NCBI GenBank assembly: GCA_022559985.1
Contig: JAFJTR010000041.1
Coordinates: forward strand, 124,001-188,000
Direction of reading: 5' to 3'
From: Parastagonospora avenae f. sp. tritici 18332-5
Taxonomy: Eukaryota > Ascomycota > Dothideomycetes > Pleosporales > Phaeosphaeriaceae
DNA length: 64,000 nucleotides
Shown here: piece by piece, positions 31,013-43,641 of the stretch
How the letters are laid out: each line of letters opens with the position of its first letter
Position numbering within the stretch: position 1 is the first letter of the stretch
Notes under the pieces: generated by a model
What the model saw: the letters and a program-made list of their open reading frames with translations, nothing else
What the model was told of the DNA's origin: nothing
Databases searched by the model: none
Position numbers and translations under genes: made by a program

Positions 31013-34000
31013 GGTGGCCTAAATTTGTTAGACAATGCTGCGCCGGGTGGGTGTGGTGTGTGAAGAACGGCGATGCGGAGGGAGTGGGGCAACACACTGG
31101 TAGCGCGACAGGCTTTCGCTGTCGTTGTGTGAAAGGTCAATTGGGCAGTCGTGGCCGTGAATAGACGGTACGCTAGGACGGTGGATGTCTGTCAGTAGCG
31201 GGAAAGTCAGCCCAGGGTCCTGCAGGTACCAATGCATGTCTGCACGTCACTCGGATGGGTACAATTGATGCATGGCATACATACCCAGCGGTCGACTGTA
31301 TTAATTCCAGGCTCTCGGTCGATGCAGTTATGCAAGCACAGAGGGGGCGTGTGGGTTGGAAGAGGCAGGCGCGCTCGCCATGTAATGTTGGACGCGTCAG
31401 GCAGGAACAACAAAGGAGGCGAATTGAAGGCCGGCCCCAATGGGGAGGAATGCGTTTTGACGAGAGACAATGGTGGACGAAATGGGTAAATCGGGAGGTC
31501 TCGTCTAGAGGGCGGAGAATTTTGGTACGGGCGTCGAGCTGGGGCTCGGCTCGCGGGAGAATGGTAAAATGTCTAAACAGTATTGTAGATTATGGCAGGT
31601 TAAGGAGCGTGTATAGCTGGACAGCAATGGAATGGCGAGGTGAAGGAGCGAGGTGCACGCGCGCTGCGGAGTGCGGCTGTGAAAGAAAAGAATGCAAGAA
31701 GCAGATCTCCCGACGAAATCGACCAGCACCGGAGAGGAGAGCTTGAAGGAGCGGGCATAGAGCGGGCCTGGGGGAGCAGGGAGTGACGAGCAATTCTGAC
31801 CAGGACCAGGGTTATTTGCACTAGGTTCATTTCCGCGGCGCATGGGCGCTTCAGACATGTTCATGGCTTCACAGAGCGCGCGGGCCTCGCACCGGTGCAG
31901 GCTCCCGTCCCATTGCAGCCACAGGGCCTCCGCCTGAGGACGCCGTCGAGAGCTTCTGTCCAGCCAGCACCGCCGCCGTCGCAGGGGATGCGGGCGCCGC
32001 AAGAAACGTGAAGCTGACAGCAGACGTCTGAAAATAAAGGCCAACCACCAACGGGCGCTAGTCCCGCCGCTCCTGCCTCGTTTCTGCAAAGCGCCTGCCT
32101 CGACGCGTCGAGCATTCCCGAGCACAACACACAGCAAAACAACAACACCAGCAGGCCACACGCCCACGGATTCGCTCTCCTGTGTCGCGACTCAGGGCCG
32201 AGAATGCACGATATCGCACGTCTCTGGAGCCCTGCAGCAGCCACTGCCACCTTCAGGAGCCACTTACTCACAGCTGTGCACCTGCAGCACGCCCGGCCAA
32301 TCACCGCGCTGCCCTGAACCGCGTACCTTTGTACCTGCAGGGCGGGAGGGGCTGAGGCGATCCACCGTCCACAACATCGATATTTACTGCTTCTCCGCCT
32401 TGCTCCGATGCGACACATTCACCAGCTTGGCTCTGCAAAGGCCCGCAAGTCTGCACTCCCCAACGAGAAACACTTTGCCCGCTGCCAGCCTATCGCCCGT
32501 TGACGTCCAGGATGAGGCCGTACGCGGGGAGTCGTCCGTCTACAGCCTGCCTGGGCTATCGCTTACCTGAGACCGCTAACTTCGGGAAGCACGGCGAAGC
32601 GAGCGAATCGTCTGCCGGCAGTAGGCCTTCCCCTGCGCTAACCGCTCGTTCGCACTTTTCTAATCCCCTTTTTCGTACTACCACGACACCATTGACTGCG
32701 GAATTGGGCCATCGACATGTTCTGACCTCACGAAAGCACCAGATTTTATTTGCCATGTACGTCATGTAATAATCACCATGGCTGCATTTCATTTCCGCAC
32801 GCTGCACGCCCATCGCCTCCATCATCGAGCTGTCCCGTGTGGCTTCGAGAGCCCTCAGGATGGACCCTGCTTCCTCGTCTGCATATAGGTGCAGCGTTTT
32901 GCCCGCATCCAGGGCTGGCAACACCAGATTGCTTTTCTCCAATCGAAGCTCTCGAAGGCTTATTTGCTTGCATATGACGACGTGGGGCATGCCCATGCCT
33001 GTCACTGCAGCTGATCACTGCAGGAGACGACGCCCGGAGAGTTTTAGACCTGACGGCTATCAAGACAACCGCTTTTGTTTCGTCTCGTTGACGCGGCTAT
33101 CGCCATGATTCTTGTTACTTACTTGCAACGCCAAAAAGGACCGTTTGTACACTTTATTGTACTCGACTTCGACCGATGTTCACTTGGGCTGGATCGCCAT
33201 AGCCTGTCCAGGGCATTTCCCCAATTCCAGAGTGCCGGTAATGAGATCTGTCCGGGCCGTCCTTGAAATTGGCAGCATCTCCGCTCTGTCAGATCTCTAT
33301 TCGCTGGCCGCCGTCCCCGCCACGCGACCGCAGTGCAGCGGATCGCGATGTGGTCTGTTGAAAAACAATAATACGCCAAGAAATCCATCAGCTCACTCTG
33401 AAACGGAAAAGCATGGATTCCATCATCATCGGGCCCAACTTCACAGAGCCTCAGCAGAGTGTTTCAGTGAGTGCATCAGCGGGTTTGCGGAGAAAACAGA
33501 GTCATCTACGAGCCGTAGCGCACGTTTGGCCGCAACGGTTCGTGCTGATCCGGCATCATCGCTGCACGCACCTGTCAACAAGTCGCCGCCGTCTCACCAT
33601 CGATAAAGAGCACCACATCGTCGGACAGGTCGACCGACCATAGGGATGTGTCGATGGCACACGCACACGCAGAGCGTTGCTGCCTTGGTAAAGGAATCCT
33701 TAGGGCCTTGCGACTATCAACCTGGTTATTACGTACAGCTCTATTATATCTCTGACATACCCATCGAACCGGTGCTGACTACGTGCATCCGACTTCAACA
33801 TGTCCCGATCTGCAATCAAACTGGACAAGAGTCATCGGCAGGGAATGTCGCGATCCCCATATTGTTCCAATCCCGAGCTTCATTTCGGCTTATGTGCTTC
33901 GAGCTGCCAACGACTCGAGATTCATTATCAATTCAGCACACAGACCGTGATCTGACATGTGCGCAATGTTGGTGACCTCTGGACATTTCGGCACAGCTGG

Positions 34001-34251
34001 GTAATTCATATCCATTGCCGAGCCGACATGCGCCGGATGCTTCCACGCGAAAACACGATTGACATGTGGAACGGAATGAATGACACGAGGTAAGTGACGG
34101 TATTGCAGCTGATTCCCGTGTCCGCCTCACGACTCTACGCCAAGACTCTTCATGCCCCGAACAGACACTGAATGTCTCTTGCTCCGCTAAAGGTTTCATC
34201 GCGCTCGCAACAAAACACTGCATCTTAAATATTTCTCCTCTTGGCGGGGCT
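31013..34251. other. 3.2 kb region without a supportable gene
   Basis: The first kilobase is the upstream region of the large disordered protein. Around 31.86-32.45 kb the DNA is GC-rich with several frames of 150-220 codons on the minus strand, none protein-like. A 149-codon minus-strand frame at 32556-33005 is the least implausible of the remaining frames, but it has no recognisable motif. I call no gene here. Confidence 0.4.
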
Positions 34252-34650
34252 CTATTTGGAACTTATCAACAAGACCTCAAAACCAAAGTCAAGGACACCC
34301 GCAGCGCTCAACACAGACCCCAGCTCATCCACCGCAAAACCACGCGGTGTATCAGCATCGTGACATTTGTTTCCAGCATCAAACACATCCTCAGCATGCA
34401 AAACGCCTTCAGGCCAAACTAGCCATGACGCGGCAAGTCCCACATCGGGGAAGTGATGCATCGCGGCACCGACCGTGACGAGGCTGAAGCTGCGATATTC
34501 CTCATCTGCAAACGCCAGGGGTTTGCACAATGAGTCGCCCACCACAGCAACTGTGCTGACTCCCAGCTCGTCGCTTCAGGCACTGTCACTGTCGATCATC
34601 ATCTACGAGGCGTCCATTGCGGTAATAGAAGACAATGATCGTCAATTGCA
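34252..34650 (-). pseudogene. class I SAM methyltransferase relic (C-terminal half)
   Basis: Read leftward, the relic runs AMDAS, a stop, MMIDSDSA, a stop, SDELGVSTVAVVGDSL, then FSLVTVGAAMHHFPDVGL, a VLHAEDVFD block, DADTPRGFAVDELGSVLSA and VLDFGFEVLLISSK. This is the order of the second half of ubiE-like methyltransferases: DAS as the acidic loop, the VGD motif, LVTVGAAxHHF, and a final alpha/beta unit. The in-frame stops are a TAG at 34605-34603 and a TGA at 34578-34576. The SAM-binding glycine loop is missing upstream, so the gene is dead. The part after the stops is still 97 codons open, so decay may be recent. Confidence 0.7.
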
Positions 34651-36100
34651 GATTTTTCGAGAAGGATGGGCGAAGTGGAGGTAGTACGGTGATCTGCGCA
34701 AGAAGCCCGTGCTGCATGAGCGTGTTGGTTGTCAACCCGATGTTGTCAAGGCGCGAGGTCAGGCTTTGGGTGAGTTTTGACAGCGTTGCTCGGTTGATGG
34801 ACTTGTGCTTCGGACCAGTCTGATAGAGCGCTGGATCTATAAGAGTCCCAGCTGCACGCCTTGAAAGCTAATACGGTACGCATGAAGGATCGAGACACTT
34901 CTCCAATAGCTTCATCCTTGGAAGTGCACAAGAGCTCCCTGTACTTCCCGTGAGATTGAAAAGGGGGATTCGTGGTCGTCGAGAGACGTAGCTTGTGTAC
35001 CTGCACGAAATGAGCCCAGTGGTGTATTCTTCTTGTTCCTCTTCCAGCCTGATGCTATAGCTGTCCTGTTATCTGAATCATTCTGCGCGCTCTACTGGTG
35101 TTTGGCTTTCTTCTCAGTAAAGCTAAATATGTGATTGACATGTTCGAACACTTTGACCGTATGACCAGAACATAGAAACATCGGCATTCAACCAGACCCA
35201 ATCCCTTCGGGCGCATCGATATATCTAGCTCAGCATCTTAACCTGGTGACACCTTTCCCATCTTCCCTTTTGATTAATGCAGATCGTATCGATCCAGAGG
35301 GCTTTGGTCGCTATGGTCCGGCGTAGACACTCTAGGGCGTGGAAGAGATATAATGTTTCACATGGTTCGCACACATTGGCCGTGGCTTCAAGCCACCCAG
35401 GCGCCGAAAGCCTCTCGCCGCGTCGATCGGTAGCCGTTGGTGCCAGCAGGATTATAGATGTGCTGCCTTCGATCGAACTGTCTTCTGGACCAGGCGCGAT
35501 GTGTAGTAGTAAATTCTCTCACCGAGATAGTTTGAGGGCTTTATACATAGCTAGTAGTGAGTGGTTTTGTTCAGCAGATGAACTCAGCAGTCCCTGCATA
35601 GACAAGGCAGTTGACTGATCGAATAGTGGTTGCAGACGAAATGATGAGGATACACCAGGAAGCTGTGATCGTACACGGCAGGGGGCTTAGACAGCTCAGA
35701 GTTGTGTTATCCAATCATCTGCCTACCGGTAGTGGCTGCATTATCAGCCTAGTCGTTACACAAACTTCAGTCCCAATACTTCAGCAGGCTACTCTCACTC
35801 AAAGACGGGAATAGTGTTATAAAACAAGCGACTGATCGTTTGGGTACGGCAGACGAAGATGACACTTGCGTCCTGGAAAGTTCTCATGACTGTGCTATGT
35901 GCAGACATAATCTTTTTGAAAGGAAATTCAACCGGCTCTCTGAGGCACATCCTTACATGGTGGTGGTCCACTGCATGATACACCGATACCTGGGCAAAGT
36001 CCATCGAATGGATCAGATACCCCTCAAGCGCAACCGTCACCCCTGAACAGGTAACCCAGCCTTTTCTATAACCTATATTAGTGACTAGTGCCCTCTCAAG
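34651..36100. other. 1.45 kb gene-poor stretch, possible coding debris only
   Basis: Overlapping short frames are present on both strands at 35.8-36.1 kb. None can be tied to a family. I see no transposon ends, long repeats or RNA gene. Confidence 0.35.
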
Positions 36101-37026
36101 ATGACTCAATCCGAAGTCTTTTCCAAAATCTGCCAGCCTTACACCTTTGTTACAATTGCTCAGGCCAACAACATCCCCAATGTTTTTCCATGTAGAGCCT
36201 TTCCACTACCATGCTGGCTGCAATACGCTGCCTGAATGGGTTGCGCTGTTCACGTTGTGTCTTGCACCTTTGATCGCCCACGTTGTCACAGGGACAGCAC
36301 CCATATCATACGTAACTCACACCCGATCCTATCTGTCATTATAACCCGACATCGATCATCTGGTGGTACGCTGCTATCGCGGATCGACGAATACGAGCGA
36401 TCAATTGGTTTCCCGAACAACTCGCCGCTACGAACGCAATTTTCTGGACTCGAAGAGGTTGGGACGGAGATGAAAGGATGGTGGACGCTACTATGTCACA
36501 TAGCGCGCAAAAGCCCAGCAGCTCGCATGTCAAATTGTTTTCGGCTACAACGCTCAAAACGACTATCATCACCCTGCAGGGAGTCTCAGCTCTATACTCT
36601 GTCATTACTGGACTTCTGGTGACGGGTCTTGCAATGACCAGCACATCTTGGTATATGGGAATGGATGTGATTTTCGTCCCGCTTTAGATCATCGGCATGC
36701 TTAGACTCTGCTCAGCTCCCTGGCTGACTGAAGATTTCTGTTTCATCCAAAGCTCCAATTTCGCATACAACAAAGCGGAGAGTTTGGTGTACGAGCCAAA
36801 ATATCGTGGCGCTTCCAACGAAGATGGACTCCTGGTTGTCAACACGGACGACGATTCCCATCCATGGTCAATCACACGTCGTAAATGATCCTCAGATAGT
36901 GTCATGGTGTTGTTCAATGAGGAGACATCCGAAGCGTTAGATACCTATGTGAAGCTGAGCACGAATACTAACCTACTCGGGCCTTCACTGTATCTCGCCT
37001 TGGTTTCCGCAGTCATGGCTCCTTAG
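36101..37026 (+). pseudogene. multi-spanning membrane protein relic, family not named
   Basis: Pieces in more than one frame line up as one protein. It starts at ATG 36101 (MTQSEVFSKICQPYTFVTIA), then LPEWVALFTLCLAPLIAHVV near 36230. After another frame change it reads CHYNPTSIIWWYAAIADRRI and ATNAIFWTRRGWDGDE from about 36334, then a hydrophobic run (TTIITLQGVSALYSVITGLL). A TAG at 36685-36687 interrupts the frame just before IIGMLRLCSAPWLTEDFCF; a second in-frame stop is TGA at 36886-36888. A final piece, TNLLGPSLYLALVSAVMAP, ends near 37026. The wording resembles uncharacterised fungal membrane proteins; I cannot name a function. Confidence 0.5.
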
Positions 37027-37963
37027 GAATCCTGTTGCAATTAATGACCTACCTTTGTGAGCCTCTATTAGTGTTTCTTTTAGGGTATAAGGTTTGTGCC
37101 ATAGCTTTGTCGAAAATCAGCTCTGCGTATCAAGTGTCGTACAAAAAGAACAAATGACTGTTATCGCACTTTAGAGCTTATGCAAAACACTCTTTAATAG
37201 AACAACCACAATTAGCAGAAGCCCACAGCCTCCGTGTGGACATAAACTGCGACCATCACCTCATGTTCACCCGACCCGATTTCTGAAAACCGAACTTTAT
37301 CCCTGCTGCCCTCCGTTCCTTATACTGAAGTAAATACCGTAATGAAAGAGATGACAAAGACGCTCGAATTCTAGATGCAATACCTTAAAGTCTAACGCGC
37401 CACAACAACTAGTCAGAAACGCAAAAGAAATCCTCAAGCCAAACACACACGCAAGAAAACCACGCCTCCTTCTCCAAACCCCAACACCTAAACATGCCGT
37501 TCCTCCTCAAACTGCCTTATCGTGTAGAAGCCAATACCCGTCGCCCGAATCTCGCCAATCACCACCCTCCCAATCATCACGTCACATCACCACACGATAC
37601 CCGGCCCCACCGGCCCCAACACTCCCAACACGCTCAACAAACCTCTCCGCCATGCATTCCTCTCATGCAGGGCCACTCTAGCCACCGCTCAACCGAATGC
37701 AAACATGTGGGTCCCCGTCCCGTTATCAGCAGTAGAGCTTATCTCGACAAAGCTCATTCGTAACCCCACCATCCCGATAGACGACGAATGTGTATTTTGA
37801 ATGATTCTTCAATTGCATTATGACGTTAAAAAAGTAATATACTTGCATACACTGAGCCGAAGCCAGAAACGACCCTGGATGAATGTGCGCCTTCGTGGTA
37901 TCCATCATACTGCGCCAAAGTTTGCACCGTCTATCAAACCCCGCCAATACTCTTATACATCCT
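37027..37963. other. intergenic region, 3' side of FAS2
   Basis: About 940 bases follow the membrane-protein relic and precede the FAS2 stop codon (FAS2 runs leftward). The part nearest FAS2 should be its 3' untranslated region. No gene is seen. Confidence 0.4.
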
Positions 37964-40900
37964 CTAGAACTGCGCAATTGCAACGGAAACCGCCTGCTCC
38001 TCTGAGTGACTGATGCTGATGCTGATTGTCTTAACGCCGACGCGGGTGGCTTCTTCTTGGGCTTGGCCGTGGAGCTGGGATTGATGTTAGCAAGAGTTTT
38101 GTGTTGATGAAGTGAAGATCTTACCTGAACTTGCGGCGCACCCGTCTCGTCATTGACGATTTCAATGTCCTTGAGCGCTGCGCCTGCGCCTTGACCCTTT
38201 ACACCCAATGACTTGAATACAGCCTCCTTTGCAGACCACTTGCCGGTGAAGCTGGCCTGGGGGCTCGCAGCTTTTTGGCAGTACGCAATCTCCTTCTCTG
38301 TGAAGTTGCGCTCGAGAAAAGTGTCGTTCTCAATATTGAGAGCGCTCAGGCTCTCGACATCGACACCGACCTTTGTGTTGGCAGTGGCGGTGGCCTGTGT
38401 TATCGACTCGATCATCTTTGTCGTCTCCTCAGCCTTCTTGTCCTTCTTTGGCGCCTCGTACTTCTTAGGGAACGAGTAGGTCGCAGTCTTCTTGTCAATG
38501 ACAACACGTGCACGGGGGTTGAGGAAGATCTCTTCCATCTTGCTGTCCTCGTATGGTGCCTTATCCTTGGCGCGGAACATGGTGTTGTTGATGAGGCCAT
38601 CGTGGAAGTATCGGTACGCCCTCTTTTGGCGAGCCTCGACCTTCTGTTTGTAGGTGGCGAACTGAGCGTGGTCAAGCGCAGCATAGAGGTACTTGGGGTG
38701 AATACCGATAGCTTGTGTGCCCTTTTGACCGAAACCGAATGATGTGACGGAGAATGCCTTGATGCCGTCGGTTTGGATGGCTCGCGACGGGTAGACAATG
38801 TAATCGAACTGTTCCATGATCTTGTCGACGTTGTCGGCATTCCGGTTACCAGGCACGAGACCAGTGTTGAGCACTTGCAAGCAACCGTTGAACATCCAAG
38901 CACCAGCAGGACCCTTGGGATGACCTGTGAGATATTTCTGGAAGATACCAAGCAATGCGTTACCCTTGGTGCGTCCAAGATGTCGCATTTGCTCGTTGAC
39001 AACGCTGGACTCATTCTTGTCATTTGCAACAGTAGAGGTACCGTGGAACGAAGCGACGCCAAGATCGTCGACGGTGAGACCCCATGTAGCGAGGGCACCA
39101 CGGAGAGGAGCAATGCGGGGATCCTTCTTCCAGAAAGCGTTGCCCAGGCTGTTCAAAGCCTCCTTCTCTTGTCGCTGAGCCTCAAGCTCAATGTGTGTAG
39201 CACGCTCCTCAAGGTAGTCAGCCTCGTTGATGTTGTCGCCGGCATCTTTGATGGCGGCAACCTCTTCTTGGAGGTACATGAGCTCGGACTCTTGCCATTG
39301 CTTGATCTGCTTGCGTCGGAGCTCCATCTGCCTTTTCCTGTACTTGATGTCAAGCAGAGGCGATGGGAACTTGGATGGCATCTCGCGGGCAGTGGTCAGG
39401 ACACCCTTGCCAGGAGCGGGCACAGATCGACCGATCTTGTCGGTAGCCGTCGCAGTGAAACCGATGATACCGTAGATGGGTACACCCATGTCCAAGGCCA
39501 ACTTGGCGTCCATAATGACTTGCATACCTGCACCTTGCGACTCCATGAAGCCGTTCCTGGTGGTTGTGGTCGGGCGGGACATCTCTCGTGGTGTACGGCC
39601 GTGTTCAAACTCATCCTCGGCGTTGCTGGTCGCTTTCATGTTCGCGAACTCATATGAGCCTTCCTCTTGGAAGTCATCGAAACCACCGACGAAGCAGACA
39701 CGGGCCTTGCCTTCTACGATGGTGTCATATCCGATGTCGATAGATTCGACCGCAGTGGCACAAGCACCGACTGGAGTCTTAATAGGTCCAGTGGAAGACA
39801 TGAGCAACATGTTGACCCAGGCACTCATGGTGTTGATGAAAGACTCCTGGAGGATGTCCTTCTGGACGGGCTTGTCAAGGAAACGGTCCTTGTACATGCC
39901 TCGGAGAGCGGTGGTACCACCGATACCAGATCCTACACAGTTACCAACCTCGGACAGATGCACGTATTGGTAGAACTCGTAGGGGTCGGTAATACCGCTG
40001 GCAAGAAGACACTCTGCTGTGGAGACAAGCACAAAGAGCGTGACAGGGTCGACCTGCGCGATGATGTCGTCAGGTACACCGTATTTCTTCGCGTCCCAGC
40101 CAGTAGGGATCTGGCCAGCCACGAGGCGGTCGAATCGCAGGGCCTTGGGGATGAGCAGAGTCGCACCCTTCTTCATGCGCACGGTGTACTCGCCAGAGTC
40201 TTCGATGGCGAAGATCTCAACCTTATCACCATGCTCACGCTTGAACTCATCGGCAAGCTCCTTGGAAGCCTCAAATGGGTCGAGGTCTTCCTCGATCTGG
40301 ATCTCCTGCATCAGCTGCTTCTGCTTCGGGTCGTAGCCATGGAACAGCTCTGGTTCGATGAGACGGATACCGCTGTGCTCAAGAATGTACTTCTCGTACT
40401 TGGGCTTGATCTCCTTGTCGTCGACTGGTTCGCCAGTCTTGGCATCGACCCAACCAGAGTAGCTTTTGCCCTTGAGATTACCGTTGTGGTTCTTGATGAG
40501 ACCCATGATCCAGGCCATTTCAACGCAGCCCTCCAGGGAGAACTCGCCATAAGCTTCCATCTCCCATCGTGTCCTTGAGTTACCCCAAGGGCCGACCTCA
40601 GAGAAACCAGTGACAACAACGACCTTCTCGAGGTCAACCATACCCTTGAGGTCCTCATTGAGAGGCTTGACCTCAGTGTCCCAGTCAGGCAGGTTGGGGA
40701 AGTCGAACTTCATGTTGGCCCTGGGCTCGATCTTCGCTTTCTTGTACAAAGCCTCACTTGCCTCGCCGTTGACGACCTTGTTCTCGATGGCATTCTCCTT
40801 GATGACAGCCCGGCGAACATCGCTAGTCTCCATGAGCTCCTTGCGGAGGTCGCCCATGAGATCCTTGAGGTTGGGGATGTACTGGAAGCCACCGTTCAGA

Positions 40901-43641
40901 TCTGCCCAGACGGGCTCGACCTGGCAGAGGTTGACAATCGGTGGTGCCATGAGACCGAGGATGTTGAATGCCATTTCCTGTTGAGAGAAGGTGCGGACGC
41001 CATATTTCTCAATGCCCTCAGCAACGATGTTGTTGGCGCTCATGAGACCTGTTCCACGGGTCCAGCCAATGACAGCACCGCAAATGGTGAGGTAGTTGCC
41101 CCAGCTCTCGGAGTGCCACCTGGAGAAGAGCGTTTCCAGCGACATCTTGGATTCCGAGTACAAGCCGTCGTTGCCAAACGTGCCGTGGTTGGGCGAGAGA
41201 GGAAGCATAACCTGCGCTGGGCGGGTCTCGTAGCCGTTGGCTTGCTTTTGCTTCTTGATGGCACCGAGCATGCGGAGAAGGTTCGTCAACATGATGCGGT
41301 GAGCAAGTTCTGATTTGGAATCGATGCCGTCAATTTCGCGACCATTCTCAGGGATGGCGGCAAATGGAATGACATAGTCGAGGTCCCAGCCGAGACCCTT
41401 CTTAGCATCGAAGATGTAGTCGATGAGTGCCTCAACGTCCTGGTTGCTACCTTGGTTGAAAGGCACAACGATGAGCTGTGAGCCCTTGGCACCGTACCGG
41501 GAGTACATTGACTGGTAGTACTCGGTGACATCGCGAGAGAACCTGGATGTTGTCACGACCACCTTGGCGCCACCGCCGATCAAACCCTGCAGTACTTGAG
41601 CACCGATGGAGCCGGCACCAGCACCGGTCATGAGAGCGTACTTGCCTTGGAAGGTCACACCGGACTTTGCGGCGTTCTCCAAGCAGTCAAGGTACACTCC
41701 AGTCAGCTTCTTGCTGTACTCCCAGCCGTGGTCATCCTTGCGCTTGAGATGCAGGAAGGGGACGGTCTCAACCTTGCCTTGCTTCTGGCCGCCGTTGAGA
41801 CGGCCGTTGCGTCCGCGCTTAGAACCTGCCTTGCCATTCTCGTGGGGGATAATCTGGCCCTCGTTCATCGATAAGGAACGGATGACGTTGGCATATAAAC
41901 TCTTGATCTGCAGCTGCGAAGACTTAGAGAGCTTGTGTTGTTGCTTGATGAGCTTGTAGATGCGCTGGAGGTCGTTCTGGACCTTGGTGCGGTTTCCGTA
42001 CTCCGAGAGCTTGCCACCCTCGGCCATCTCGCGCACATAGTGCTCAAGCTTGCGGACACTCGCGCGGGGCGCCTCCTCGTAGTTCATGTTGCCTTTGACA
42101 TCAATCTCAAGGTGTGGCGCAGTTGGTACAGCGACATCTTTGTATACGGGGGCCTCGTTGAGCACGTCCTTGCAGTTATCGATGAGCTGCTGGCCGAGCT
42201 CTTTGGCGAGCTCGTAGGTCTCGCCGCGCTCGGTGGGGCAGTGGTCCATGTGATACTGCATGAATTCGAGCAGGAGAGGGTTCGACCGGTTCATGATGGC
42301 AATGCAGCGGCTGACGATCTCGCGGTCGACCGCCTTGAGCTTGCCGAAAATGATGTCGTAGTACATGCTGAGAGCATCCTGTCGAGCCCAATTCCACGAG
42401 GAATCGTAGACACGCGCTTTGAGGGGTGTGAACTGGGGCTCGATGCCAGAAGCATAGAACTCGCCGTGCTCGGTGGTCCACAAGTCCAATTGAGCCTGCA
42501 GAGCTTCCTGCGCCTTTTGGCCACCTAGGAAAGCCTTGTCGCCTGCGCGGAGGTCCATCTTGAGGTACCTGGCAAACAGCTCCAGCTGCTGCTTGAACAG
42601 CTGTCGCTGGTCTTTTGTGAGGGCGTCGAGCGCTGCAGGGTCCATCATCATGCCGCCTCCAGCACCTCCGTCGCCGCCTGCTGCTGTGGGCGCAGACAGG
42701 CTGATGCCCGCAATGCCAGCGTACTTGTTGGCCTGGTCGTCCAGGAAGGCCTTTCCGTCGGCCTCGGAGCCCAATCGCGCGGCCGGCTCGTTGGTGATGG
42801 CGAGCAGCAGGACACCGTCTTGGCGGCCCTGAGCCAGACCCCATCTTGTCTCGAGGTGCTTGCGCACAGCTGTGATGTTGAAGCCTCCGGGCATTTTCGA
42901 CGAGACCATGCGCGCAATGAGCGAGGCTGACTGCTTGCCAAGCTGGCCGTTGAACGTCTGCTGCATTGAGGCACCGAGCTCGTCGAGAGGCGTGTCTTCG
43001 GGCTTCTCGGGCGTTGAGCCGAACTCCTTGCCCAGGTCTCCGAGGATTTCATTTTGCAGTGTGGATTTGCCTGTTGACTGTTAGCTGGGTTCTGGTGTCA
43101 GAGCCGTATTTCACCCACCTCCGACCAAGTCCTTGATGGCCTTGCTCAGCGGAATATCCATGAGCGGCTTCTTGAGCTTCTGGGCCACCAACGCCCGCAG
43201 AATGTCGACGGCTGTGACTGGGGTATCAGGCACCTGAGCTGCTGGGCCCGCACTCGCGGCGGGGGCTGCCACAGGCGCTGAAGCTGCTGCGGGGGCACTC
43301 GAGGGCGCTGATGGGGCGTCTCCGCCGCCTCCAGCTGCCGGCTCGGGCTCCTCCTCCACGGGGTCTACATCGTAGTAGATGTCTTTGGCGTCCTTGTTGT
43401 AGCACAGAATCTGCCGTTGCACCGAACGTGCGGCGTCGTGTGCTTCGTATTTGGAGGCCAGCGTCCGCTTGGCCATGACCCCGAGCGTGTCTGCGGGGCC
43501 GATTTCGACGATGCGCTCCGTGGTGTTTTCGCCGAGGACGACATCTTGCGTCTCAATCCACCTCACGGGCGAGGCAAACTGGTATGCAAGCAGCTCGATG
43601 AGCAGCGTGTGCGAGAGCTCCTGCTCGACTTCGGGACGCAT
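37964..43641 (-). CDS. fas2: fatty acid synthase subunit alpha (FAS2)
   Basis: Three exons, 43641-43119, 43070-38125 and 38074-37964, with introns of 48 and 50 nt, encode 1859 residues, the usual size. Domains in order: an MPT-derived N-terminus; an Ala/Pro linker; the acyl carrier domain with the phosphopantetheine Ser177 in GGKSTLQNEI (the first intron splits this motif, and splicing restores it); the ketoreductase with its nucleotide loop MTGAGAGSIGAQVLQGLIGG; the ketosynthase with catalytic Cys1278 in TPVGACATAVES; and the C-terminal phosphopantetheinyl transferase (GVDVESLSAL, FTGKWSAKEAVFKSLG). The last exon adds ISISHSEEQAVSVAIAQF. It pairs with the beta subunit, divergently encoded 1.24 kb away, in the cytosolic alpha6beta6 complex that makes C16/C18 acyl-CoA. 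Nothing suggests a secondary-metabolism copy. Confidence 0.98.

Noticed and set aside
31505..32418. Minus-strand frames of 185 and 220 codons
   Set aside because: They are rich in Arg, Cys, Ser and Trp in the way GC-rich non-coding DNA is, overlap each other in different frames and contain no recognisable domain.
32556..33005. 149-codon minus-strand frame starting MTGMGMPHVV
   Set aside because: It looks somewhat more protein-like than its surroundings but has no motif, no supporting neighbour and no splice context; not called.
38412..39657. Long plus- and minus-strand frames (up to 294 codons) inside the FAS2 gene
   Set aside because: They are shadows of the FAS2 coding sequence in other frames, produced by its codon bias.
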